The position numbers were made by a program, and so were the translations under genes. This document shows positions 26,862 through 34,386 of a DNA stretch of 43,928 bases, piece after piece. Numbering within the stretch: the stretch's first letter is position 1; every line of letters begins with the position of its first letter. The notes below the pieces were generated by a model, which saw only the letters and a list, made by a program, of their open reading frames with translations, was not told where the DNA came from and did no database searches. Origin of the DNA: an uncultured Spirochaetaceae bacterium (lineage in GTDB: Bacteria > Spirochaetota > Spirochaetia > Sphaerochaetales > Sphaerochaetaceae); assembly GCA_944389115.1 (NCBI GenBank), contig CALXLE010000013.1:1-43928 (forward strand), written 5' to 3'.

Positions 26862-27632
26862 TCAATTCCCTTCCAGTATCTCATTCACAGTAGCATCCGC
26901 CGAATAAATACTGGCTGCAAGTTCTGCATATGGCACAGCCTGTTCATGCTTCTTTGTTCTGTCATAACCATATGCTATACCGCTATAGACTGTAAACCTG
27001 TCCCATTCGGCCGCCCCATTCTCATCCATGACCTTCTCTGCATCAAGGAACATATCGCGGCCCTTAGCGATATTCCCTCCCACGATTCCAGGTGAATGCA
27101 GATAGCGGTCAGCAGAGAGAAGAAGAACATGGAAATCCTCAGGATGCTCCTTATATAGATTATCGACCATCTTCGGGAATTTCATTGCTTTGGATATCGA
27201 ACCGTCGACAAGATACCAGAAGGAGAAAGAGAGAGCCTCCAGAACCCCTACCGTCGACTCAGGAGCGCCTTCCTCCCTGAGACCGGCGATGATGCTGTCG
27301 GCATTCTCCATATACTGCGCCGCCTCTCCCTTCATATCGGACTCGGAGAGATCCTTCGCAACGATGAGGGAGGCTCTGGCCAGGGCAGCATCCTTCAGCC
27401 ACTGATCATAGTCCGCGCTCTCCATATGGGTCTCTAGAGCCTCATACAGGCTTATTGCCCCATCTGTATCACCACCATCGAAAATGTGCTTCAGAAGCGC
27501 GCCATAGGCCTCATCCTCCATCATTGGAGCAAGATAGTTCACGCTACCCGGCACGGCATCGGCATATATGGATGTAGCAAGAATGGCAATAAGAAGAACG
27601 AAAAAGGCGGAAAATCTAGTCAAATGGTTCAT
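26862..27632 (-). CDS. Exported helical TPR-like protein
   Basis: From the ATG at 27632 the 256-residue protein has a clear signal peptide (hydrophobic FFVLLIAILATSIYADA, cleavage after ADA) with no lipobox Cys, so it should be periplasmic. The rest is alpha-helical with TPR-like pairs (GDTDGAISLYEALETHM; RDMFLDAEKVMDENGAAEW; AVPYAELAASIYS). It resembles in general layout the spirochaetal periplasmic TPR proteins that partner transporters, but no family is certain. An in-frame GTG at 27647 is the alternative start. The promoter places the mRNA start at or next to the ATG and no Shine-Dalgarno sequence is visible. It is divergent from the Wzi-like gene across 80 bp and probably co-transcribed with the GT4 gene. 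Confidence 0.8.
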   Translation of the reverse strand: MNHLTRFSAFFVLLIAILATSIYADAVPGSVNYLAPMMEDEAYGALLKHIFDGGDTDGAISLYEALETHMESADYDQWLKDAALARASLIVAKDLSESDMKGEAAQYMENADSIIAGLREEGAPESTVGVLEALSFSFWYLVDGSISKAMKFPKMVDNLYKEHPEDFHVLLLSADRYLHSPGIVGGNIAKGRDMFLDAEKVMDENGAAEWDRFTVYSGIAYGYDRTKKHEQAVPYAELAASIYSADATVNEILEGN

Positions 27633-27639
27633 AACAACA

Positions 27640-27668
27640 ATTATCACAGAAGATAAGGATGGTGTCTA
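27640..27668 (-). promoter_or_regulatory. Promoter of the exported TPR-like gene
   Basis: On the minus strand TAGACA (rc 27663-27668), a 17-bp spacer and an extended -10 box TGTGATAAT give a strong sigma-70 match. GATAAT ends 7 nt before the ATG at 27632, predicting a leaderless transcript. Confidence 0.6.
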
Positions 27669-27674
27669 TACGAT

Positions 27675-27704
27675 TTGACTTAACCATCGTATTGAAGATA
27701 CCAT
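27675..27704 (+). promoter_or_regulatory. Candidate promoter of the Wzi-like gene
   Basis: TTGACT, an 18-bp spacer and TACCAT end 8 nt before the ATG at 27713. The -10 match is weak (4 of 6). No Shine-Dalgarno sequence is present. Confidence 0.35.
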
Positions 27705-27712
27705 CCTCAAAT

Positions 27713-29533
27713 ATGAGACGATGCCAATCCGTTCTGGCCATGCTTCTGCTTGCCATAGCTATGCTCTCTGCCGGAACAATAAATGACAATAGACAGAAGA
27801 TATTCGATATAGATTCCGATGCATACAGAGCAGTGAAGGCTCTTTATATCTCGCACGGCTATGCCCTTCCTTCCACCTCAGGTCCATGGTCTGGGGCAGA
27901 GCTGGAGATGATGCTCAGAAGATTGGACGGTGCCTATCTGACTGCAGAGGAAGAGCGGATCTACAGCTACGCAGAGAGCATTATAACGGAAAAGCCGAGA
28001 TTCTCTCCCAACGATATGTTCGGATTCGGCATTGAGGGAATCATCAACGGAGAGGTCTATCTCCATGCCAATAAGAACTCATTCACAGACCCCGATGAAT
28101 ATGCTATGAAGCCAGGGATGTTCTTCGGCGATTACAATACGCCCGTTCCATTATTGAAGCTTCCATTCGAGACATGGATATCGGACTCGGTATATGGCTA
28201 CATGTCGCTCGATCTCGGAACTGTAAGGAATGTACACAGCCTTACCGATTCCATATCCAAAGACGGGAACATCATCGGATACAAGTACAAAGGATCGGTT
28301 ATAACCCATAATCTCATCTTTATTCCGCCTACGGCATTCTCCGACTTCAACATGAACTTCCCCTACCGCGCATTCGGTTCATTCGGAGGAAGCTGGTGGA
28401 ATGTCTCGATAGGACGAGACAGGCTCAGCTGGGGGCCGGGCGAGACCGGCAATTTCGTAATAGGCGACCAGATACCATACCACAACAATGCAAGGGTCTC
28501 ATTCTTCACGGACTCATTCAAATACATCTTCTCCGCAAGCGCATTCATCCATCCGATGAATTACATGAAGGATTTCTACGGGGATGGAAGATACTACTAC
28601 TCTCCTGAGTTCTCCCAGCTTCTGGAAAGGCAGGGCATCAGGATGTTCATCTCCCACCGTCTTGAATGGAGGATATTCAATAAAGTGAACATGGCTCTGA
28701 CAGAGGGCATCATGTACCAGAGCGAGAACACCTTCGACCCACTCGTGCTGAGTCCTACCGCCATATTCCACAACTACTACATCAGAGGGAATGCAAACTC
28801 GGTTCTGTCACTGGAGATTGACTGGGCAGTTGCTCCGCACTGGAATCTCTACGGCCAGTTCGTCCTCGATGAGCTACAGATGTTCGGCGAGTATACATCA
28901 GAGGGGACAGCCCCATCAGGGCTGGGATACATGCTCGGGACAAAGTTCTCCTATCCGATGGGAGACGGAGTACTCTACGGATCCATCGAAGCTGTCTACA
29001 CGGATCCTTACCTCTATCTCAGGGATGATGGTACAAGCTATAAGGGAGACAGGTATGGCAACAACTTCGTCGTTGCTTTCCCTGAATTCGTCTCTGAAGA
29101 TAAAACGGACATGAATCTTGCCTCATATGCGCTCCAGTTCCTAGGCTACCGCTTTGGCGGCGATGCGATTGTGGCAAATATAAACATGGGGTATGAAGTG
29201 TTCGGCGAGTGGTATGCAGAGGGAAATCTCATGTATATGGTACACGGAACATTCAACGAGCTTACAAGGTGGAAGAAGGTCCAGGAAGACAGGAATCCAT
29301 CCACGCCTACCTCATCGCTGCCCTATTCCGAAAGCTATGACCTCACATATACGGGGAATGCAGATGCACCTGAGCATTTACTCATTTTCACGCTTGAGGG
29401 CGGTATTGAGCCTATCTGGAAGCTTGAGCTATACAGCAGATCGGATCTTGTCCTGATATGGAACAAGGATAATGTGCAGGGCGATTTCGCTGCGGACTTC
29501 CAGTTCACGGCAGGGGTGAGATACTCAATCTGA
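27713..29533 (+). CDS. Outer-membrane beta-barrel of the capsule-assembly Wzi type
   Basis: From the ATG at 27713 the 606-residue protein has a signal peptide (MRRCQSVLAMLLLAIAMLS) and a long body of alternating aromatic beta-strands ending in a hydrophobic strand (DFQFTAGVRYSI), as in outer-membrane barrels. The segment GRDRLSWGPGETGNFVIGDQ is the landmark of Wzi-family proteins, which help retain or assemble surface polysaccharide in other bacteria. An upstream in-frame ATG at 27659 would place 18 residues before the signal peptide and is not favoured. It shares one base with the next gene, a GT2 enzyme (TGATG), so the pair is co-translated and points to surface glycan work. Confidence 0.82.
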   Translation: MRRCQSVLAMLLLAIAMLSAGTINDNRQKIFDIDSDAYRAVKALYISHGYALPSTSGPWSGAELEMMLRRLDGAYLTAEEERIYSYAESIITEKPRFSPNDMFGFGIEGIINGEVYLHANKNSFTDPDEYAMKPGMFFGDYNTPVPLLKLPFETWISDSVYGYMSLDLGTVRNVHSLTDSISKDGNIIGYKYKGSVITHNLIFIPPTAFSDFNMNFPYRAFGSFGGSWWNVSIGRDRLSWGPGETGNFVIGDQIPYHNNARVSFFTDSFKYIFSASAFIHPMNYMKDFYGDGRYYYSPEFSQLLERQGIRMFISHRLEWRIFNKVNMALTEGIMYQSENTFDPLVLSPTAIFHNYYIRGNANSVLSLEIDWAVAPHWNLYGQFVLDELQMFGEYTSEGTAPSGLGYMLGTKFSYPMGDGVLYGSIEAVYTDPYLYLRDDGTSYKGDRYGNNFVVAFPEFVSEDKTDMNLASYALQFLGYRFGGDAIVANINMGYEVFGEWYAEGNLMYMVHGTFNELTRWKKVQEDRNPSTPTSSLPYSESYDLTYTGNADAPEHLLIFTLEGGIEPIWKLELYSRSDLVLIWNKDNVQGDFAADFQFTAGVRYSI

Positions 29534-30678
29534 TGGAAATCTGGCTGTCACTATACATTGCATTGATGACCATACTCGGGATCTACGGTATCGTGAATGT
29601 GATACTCAATCTCATCTATTTCCATATCATGGGAAAAGCGGAGAAGAACACGGATGGCCCGCTGATCTCTGTTGTGATACCTGCAAGGAACGAGGAAGGG
29701 AACATCGGAAATCTACTTGATTCCATGATTGCGCAGGACTACGGGAATATCGAGATCCTTGTGATAAACGACCAAAGCACAGATCGGACGGGTGAGATAC
29801 TGGAGAAGTACAGGAAGAAGGACAGCAGAATCCATGTATTCAGCACAGAGCAAGGAAAGCAGTACCATGTGAACGGAAAGATCAATGCCCTGCTTCAGCT
29901 CATCCCACACGCTAATGGTGAATACATACTGGCAACCGATGCCGACACAGTCCACAAAAGCGACTGTATATCATTCGCATACTCTGTGATGAAGGCGCAT
30001 TCGCTTGATATAATCTCAGGATTCCCGAAGGAGCTCTGCCATTCATACTTTGGTAATATCTGCATGTCCGCGATGATGCTCACCACAGTCTTCATTCCAC
30101 AGTGGTTCATCCATAGGTTTCCCATTCCTGCAGCCTCATTCGCAATCGGGCAGTTCATAATGATGAAAAAGAGCGCATATGACGAGACGGGAGGATACGA
30201 CAGGATAAGGGGTGAGATCTGCGATGATATCGGGATAGTGAGGCTCTTTGTCCGCAACGGAAAGAAATACTCATTCATTGATCTCTCGAAGCACTCCGCA
30301 TGCCTCATGTACAGGACAGCAAAGGAATCATTCAAAGGCATTGAACGCTCAATCGCTGGAGTGATCCCGCCAAAGCCCACGATGCTTCTTCCTATTGTCA
30401 TCGCTGTGGCAGTACTTCTCCATATAGCACTATCCCCCATCGCAGCTGCAATGCTGCTTCTGGCCGAAGGGCTGACCACTGGGTCGGTTGCTATGCTTGC
30501 AGGGACGGTCCTCTTCATAGCTGGCTGGTTCATTGGATGCAAGGCATTCAGATGGCAGAAACGCATCTCCATTTCATGTCCCCTCACGCTCATTGTCGTC
30601 TGTGCAATGTATATCCATGGCCTCTTCAGAAGCATCTCAGGAAAGGGATTTGAGTGGAAAGGACGAATTATCCACTGA
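29533..30678 (+). CDS. Membrane GT2-family glycosyltransferase
   Basis: The 381-residue protein has an N-terminal membrane helix (about residues 5-30), a GT-A catalytic domain with VVIPARNEEGNIGNLL, ILVINDQSTDRT and the metal-binding ATDADT, then two or three C-terminal helices (about 285-365). It should add a sugar from a nucleotide donor on the cytoplasmic face of the membrane. Its start shares one base with the stop of the Wzi-like barrel gene. Donor and acceptor cannot be deduced. Confidence 0.88.
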   Translation: MEIWLSLYIALMTILGIYGIVNVILNLIYFHIMGKAEKNTDGPLISVVIPARNEEGNIGNLLDSMIAQDYGNIEILVINDQSTDRTGEILEKYRKKDSRIHVFSTEQGKQYHVNGKINALLQLIPHANGEYILATDADTVHKSDCISFAYSVMKAHSLDIISGFPKELCHSYFGNICMSAMMLTTVFIPQWFIHRFPIPAASFAIGQFIMMKKSAYDETGGYDRIRGEICDDIGIVRLFVRNGKKYSFIDLSKHSACLMYRTAKESFKGIERSIAGVIPPKPTMLLPIVIAVAVLLHIALSPIAAAMLLLAEGLTTGSVAMLAGTVLFIAGWFIGCKAFRWQKRISISCPLTLIVVCAMYIHGLFRSISGKGFEWKGRIIH

Positions 30679-30685
30679 CTTTTGA

Positions 30686-30713
30686 TTGTATTCCTTCCAC
30701 ATTATGGTATCAT
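30686..30713 (+). promoter_or_regulatory. Promoter of the histone H1-like gene
   Basis: TTGTAT, a 16-bp spacer and an extended -10 box TGGTATCAT fit a sigma-70 promoter about 35 nt before the ATG, leaving room for the AAAGGAGA ribosome site. Confidence 0.5.
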
Positions 30714-30747
30714 TTATATTTGAAATCAGACATAAAGGAGAATCGGC

Positions 30748-30930
30748 ATGACAATTCACGAGGAACTTGTCTCCCAATTTGAGGCGTATCTTACTGAAAG
30801 CAAGAGATTCGAAGAGAAAGGAATCAAGGCTTCAGGAATGAGGGCAAGGAAGGCTCTGGCAGAAATAGCAAAGCTCTGCAAAGAAAGAAGGAAGGAAATA
30901 CAGGAAGCGAAATCAGGCGAGGACGCTTGA
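30748..30930 (+). CDS. Small histone H1-like (Hc1-type) protein
   Basis: This 60-residue, highly charged helical protein has the segment KGIKASGMRARKALAEIAK followed by RRKEIQE. That matches the pattern of small bacterial histone H1-like proteins (KG.KAAGTRARK.L.E.KKL...R.EIQ). Such proteins are thought to bind DNA; direct function here is inferred. AAAGGAGA lies 8 nt before the ATG, its own extended -10 promoter is upstream and a strong terminator follows, so it is a single-gene unit. Confidence 0.72.
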   Translation: MTIHEELVSQFEAYLTESKRFEEKGIKASGMRARKALAEIAKLCKERRKEIQEAKSGEDA

Positions 30931-30949
30931 TTCCTTCATCAGAATCTGC

Positions 30950-30977
30950 CGCCTCCCAGTCCATGGAGGCGTTTTTT
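30950..30977 (+). terminator. Strong rho-independent terminator after the H1-like gene
   Basis: CGCCTCC pairs perfectly with GGAGGCG around an 8-nt loop, followed by six T. Confidence 0.85.
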
Positions 30978-31007
30978 ATACATTCTGTCTTTTTCTACTA
31001 GCCAAGA

Positions 31008-31085
31008 GGGGATACCACTGCTATTATTGCCCTTGCATCCCCGGCGTTGCCGGGAGTCTAAGAATAGAGGAACCGGCTAAGCCGG
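31008..31085 (+). promoter_or_regulatory. Structured 5' leader of the diaminobutyrate operon
   Basis: GGGGAT (31008-31013) can pair with ATCCCC (31037-31042). CCCGGC-GTT-GCCGGG (31040-31054) and CCGGC-TAA-GCCGG (31073-31085) are tight hairpins. GCCGG of the first can also pair with CCGGC of the second, so the forms exclude each other. This looks like an attenuator or riboswitch-like leader, but I cannot match it to a known class. A pair of mobile palindromes is another reading. Confidence 0.4.
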
Positions 31086-31116
31086 AAAGATAATTATGGA
31101 ATAAGGACAGAAAGGA

Positions 31117-32469
31117 ATGGACACGCACACAAACAAGTACTTCACGGACCGGCAGAATGGCTTTGAGTCATCCGCAAGGAGCTATCCGAGGAAATTCCCC
31201 GTTGCTCTCACAAAGGCAAAAGGATCATGGGTGGAGGATGCAGATGGAAAGAGGTATCTCGATTTCCTCTGCGGAGCTGGAACGCTCGCACTCGGACACA
31301 ATGATGATGAAGTGAACAATGCGATGATTGACCTCATCTCATCAGGAGCTCCTCTTCATACCCTAGACCTCACGACACCAGTAAAAGACAGATTCGTAGA
31401 GACAATCTTCTCTACCCTCCCTGAAAAGCTCAGATCAAATGCAAAGATACAATTCTGTTCTCCATCAGGCACTGATGCTACAGATGCAGCCATAAAGCTC
31501 TGCAAGACAGCTACAGGAAGAGGAACGGTAATGGCATTCTCTGGAGGCTATCATGGGATGGGACACGGTGCGCTTGCTCTGACAGGCAATCACAATGCAA
31601 AGAACAGAGTACAGAATCTGATGCCGGGTGTGCAGTTCATGCCATATCCATATTCATACAGATGTCCTTTTGGACTTGGAGGAGAAGATGGAGTGAAAGC
31701 CGCTTCCGCCTACTTTGAGAGGATGCTGAAGGATCCAGAGAGCGGAGTCACACGTCCCGCGGCTGTGATCCTTGAGGCCATCCAGGGAGAAGGAGGCGTA
31801 ATCCCGGCTCCGGCATCATTCCTTCAGACGGTCAGAAGGGTCACAGAAGAACTCTCCATTCCTCTCATACTCGATGAGATACAGTGCGGAATGGGCCGCT
31901 CAGGGAATATCTGGGCATTCGAGGAATCCGGGATTGTCCCTGATGTCATCCTTATGAGCAAGGCTATCGGCGGCAGCCAGCCTATGAGCGTTGTAGTCTA
32001 CAGAGAGGAGCTCGACAAATGGACAGCAGGAGCCCATGCAGGTACATTCCGTGGCAATCAGCTGGCAATGGCTGCAGGTACCGTTGTACTGAACAGGGTA
32101 TCTAAGCAGAGCTTCCTTGATGATGTCAGAAGAAAGGGCAATATCATAAAGGATGCAATGCTCAAGCTCAAGGATTCTGTCTCAATAATCGGAGATGTAC
32201 GCGGCAGAGGACTCATGCTGGGAATCGAGTTCATAGATCCCAACGGGAACAAGGACATAATGGGCAATCCGGAACCATCCGGGGAAATTGCAGCGGAAAT
32301 CCAGAGAAGATGCTTTGAAAAAGGCCTCATAATGGAGAAAGGAGGCAGGAACGGAAGCGTCATGAGATGTCTCTGCGCACTCACTGTCTCTGACAGCGAA
32401 ATAGCTACAATGCTGGACATATTCTCATCTGCAACTATGGAGATTGACCGTGAAATCACTGGTAGATGA
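31117..32469 (+). CDS. dat: Diaminobutyrate-2-oxoglutarate aminotransferase
   Basis: This class III PLP aminotransferase makes L-2,4-diaminobutyrate from aspartate semialdehyde and glutamate. The 450-residue protein shows DADGKRYLDFLCGAGTLALGH, SPSGTDATDAAIKLCKTATG, the cofactor segment LILDEIQCGMGR and the Schiff-base lysine in LMSKAIGG. The FCSPSGTDA and YSYRCPFG stretches are typical of the Dat/EctB group rather than ornithine or GABA enzymes. A diaminobutyrate decarboxylase follows, and no ectA or ectC is present, so polyamine synthesis is more likely than ectoine. AAGGA stretches lie just before the ATG. Confidence 0.9.
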   Translation: MDTHTNKYFTDRQNGFESSARSYPRKFPVALTKAKGSWVEDADGKRYLDFLCGAGTLALGHNDDEVNNAMIDLISSGAPLHTLDLTTPVKDRFVETIFSTLPEKLRSNAKIQFCSPSGTDATDAAIKLCKTATGRGTVMAFSGGYHGMGHGALALTGNHNAKNRVQNLMPGVQFMPYPYSYRCPFGLGGEDGVKAASAYFERMLKDPESGVTRPAAVILEAIQGEGGVIPAPASFLQTVRRVTEELSIPLILDEIQCGMGRSGNIWAFEESGIVPDVILMSKAIGGSQPMSVVVYREELDKWTAGAHAGTFRGNQLAMAAGTVVLNRVSKQSFLDDVRRKGNIIKDAMLKLKDSVSIIGDVRGRGLMLGIEFIDPNGNKDIMGNPEPSGEIAAEIQRRCFEKGLIMEKGGRNGSVMRCLCALTVSDSEIATMLDIFSSATMEIDREITGR

Positions 32470-32512
32470 TGTAACAGTCCTGTCCGATGGCAGAAAGGAG
32501 AAGGAAGCATTC

Positions 32513-33880
32513 ATGTCGGCTGTCATAGAGACAGCCGAGGCTATTATTGGGTCAATAACAGACGGGAAAGCCTATTCAGGTCTAGGTCCTTATGATCTCA
32601 GGAAAATCATCGATGCACTGCCCCTGCTTCCGGACAACGGCGATGGATGGACAAGGATGATGACGAGCGTGAAAGAGGAGATACTCCCAAACATGCTCAG
32701 AACATGGTCCCAGTCCTATATGCCGCACCTCCACTCCCCTGTCTTGATTGAGACCATTGCCTCAGAGCTCATAATCGCATCCTTCAACAGCAGCATGGAT
32801 AGCTGGGATCAGGGTCCTGCTGCCACAGAGATTGAGGTGAAGGTCATAAATGAGCTTCTCTCCCTCTTTGGATACGGAAGCTGCTCGGATGGCACATTCA
32901 CATCAGGAGGAAGTCAGTCAAATATCTCTGCGCTGATAATCCACCGCGACAGATTTCTTCTGAAGCGTGGATACGATGTAAAGAAGAATGGACTTCCCCC
33001 CGATTTCAATAAGCTCAGAATCTATGTATCGGAGATATCACACTTCTCATTCGACAAGGGTGCTCATATCGCAGGGCTTGGATACGAATCTGTATCGAAA
33101 CTTCCGGTCGATGATTTCTGCCGCATAGACATAGAGAAAGCAGAGAAGATCATACGAAGGGATGCAGAGGAAGGGTTTATTCCATTCATGATTGCTGCCA
33201 CTGTTGGTACTACCGACTTCGGAAGCATTGATGATATAAAGACTTTAAGGAAAATCGCGGATGAATATGGAATGTTTCTACATGCCGATGCCGCATATGG
33301 TTCAGGAGCAATACTGTCATCCTATTCAGATAGAGTATCCGATCTCAGCCTTGCGGATTCGATTACCATTGATTTCCACAAGATGTTCCTAATCCCGATC
33401 AGTGCCTCTGCCCTCCTTGTCAAAAACGGTACGGAGCTTGATTCATTCCAGCTTCATGCGGACTACCTTAACAGAGAGGAGGACGAGGAAGAGGGATTCA
33501 TAAACCTTGTAGGCAAATCCATGCAGACAACAAGGCGCTTTGACGCGCTGAAGGTCTATATGGCATTCAGGATGAGAGGGCGTGATGGATACAGGAAGAT
33601 CATCGATACGATGATCGGCAATGCAGCCTACTTCTTCTCATGCATCAGCAGGGATGAGGAATTCATCGCCCCCGTAAAACCCGAGCTGAGTTCTGTCGTA
33701 TTCGCCCTCAAAGGCGGAGATGACAGGAACAGGAATGCCAGAAAGACACTGATGAGCGAAGGAACAATCATCGGCCAGACGGTATACCAAGGAAAAGTGA
33801 TGCTTAAGTTCACCCTTCTTAATCCATCTCTTACCAAAGAGCATATCGATGGGCTAATCAGCAGACTCAGGAAAACCTGA
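32513..33880 (+). CDS. ddc: L-2,4-diaminobutyrate decarboxylase
   Basis: This group II PLP decarboxylase would convert 2,4-diaminobutyrate to 1,3-diaminopropane. It has SWDQGPAATEIEVKVINEL, FTSGGSQSNISAL, AATVGTTDFGSIDDI, LHADAAYGSGAIL and the PLP lysine in TIDFHKMF. From the ATG at 32513 the protein is 455 residues, with an AAAGGAGAAGG ribosome site about 8-10 nt upstream. TTG or GTG starts at 32444/32450, inside dat, would add 21-23 residues that do not look conserved. The adjacency to dat decides the substrate; glutamate or tyrosine decarboxylation is less likely. Confidence 0.87.
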   Translation: MSAVIETAEAIIGSITDGKAYSGLGPYDLRKIIDALPLLPDNGDGWTRMMTSVKEEILPNMLRTWSQSYMPHLHSPVLIETIASELIIASFNSSMDSWDQGPAATEIEVKVINELLSLFGYGSCSDGTFTSGGSQSNISALIIHRDRFLLKRGYDVKKNGLPPDFNKLRIYVSEISHFSFDKGAHIAGLGYESVSKLPVDDFCRIDIEKAEKIIRRDAEEGFIPFMIAATVGTTDFGSIDDIKTLRKIADEYGMFLHADAAYGSGAILSSYSDRVSDLSLADSITIDFHKMFLIPISASALLVKNGTELDSFQLHADYLNREEDEEEGFINLVGKSMQTTRRFDALKVYMAFRMRGRDGYRKIIDTMIGNAAYFFSCISRDEEFIAPVKPELSSVVFALKGGDDRNRNARKTLMSEGTIIGQTVYQGKVMLKFTLLNPSLTKEHIDGLISRLRKT

Positions 33881-34243
33881 TCAGATCTTAGGACATTCGA
33901 TTTCCATGAGGCTCTCTATCATTGAATGGAGAAGCCTCGCTTTCTCTGTATCAGCAGCCTTATAGTAAACTTCCTTACCGCATCTTCTGCTTATAATCAG
34001 GCCGCCAGCTCTGAGCTGCCTAAGATGATGAGATACTGCAGGGCTGGACATTTCAACCATTGATGAAAGATTGATAACGCACTCCTCGCAATGGCAGAGT
34101 ATCCAGAATATTCTTAATCTGCTCTCATCTCCAAGCTGGCTGAAGATATCGGAAAGCATGCGGAAACTATCAAGAGATGGCAGATGCTCAGCAAGTTTCT
34201 TGTCATTCTGTCCATGATCATGAGGCAACGACGGATAACTCAT
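33881..34243 (-). CDS. ArsR/SmtB-family metal-responsive repressor
   Basis: The 120-residue winged-helix protein has the DNA-reading helix MSSPAVSHHLRQLRAGGLI followed by the wing. Cys50, Cys52 and Cys55 in ILCHCEECV sit where ArsR/CadC-type sensors bind soft or thiophilic metals, and the N-terminus has HDHG. It should release DNA when it binds a metal such as Zn, Cd or Pb. It is convergent with ddc: the two stop codons abut as TGATCA and no terminator separates them. There is no Shine-Dalgarno sequence, and TATTAT (rc 34251-34256) ends 7 nt before the ATG. A likely target is the P1B ATPase operon about 8 kb away, but that link is inferred. Confidence 0.88.
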   Translation of the reverse strand: MSYPSLPHDHGQNDKKLAEHLPSLDSFRMLSDIFSQLGDESRLRIFWILCHCEECVINLSSMVEMSSPAVSHHLRQLRAGGLIISRRCGKEVYYKAADTEKARLLHSMIESLMEIECPKI

Positions 34244-34356
34244 AACAGAAATAATAATATTTTAATCAGTCTTCGGAAATGCCTCGCATAGCCTATTCGA
34301 TAATCCCTGCATAAGAAAACAAAAATCTGATGATTTCTATGTAATCATTGAAAGTA

Positions 34357-34374
34357 AGTGATATACTTATCACT
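34357..34374 (+). promoter_or_regulatory. Hydantoinase promoter -10 region inside a palindrome
   Basis: AGTGATA-TACT-TATCACT is a perfect 7-bp inverted repeat. The extended -10 box TGATATACT (TATACT 34362-34367) lies inside it, so a bound repressor would block the promoter. AGGAGG follows at 34375-34380. Confidence 0.55.
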
Positions 34375-34386
34375 AGGAGGCTGCCA

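Noticed and set aside
31008..31085. Assignment of the dat leader to a named riboswitch such as guanidine or lysine
   Set aside because: The conserved core sequences of those classes were not found, so only an unnamed structured leader is reported.
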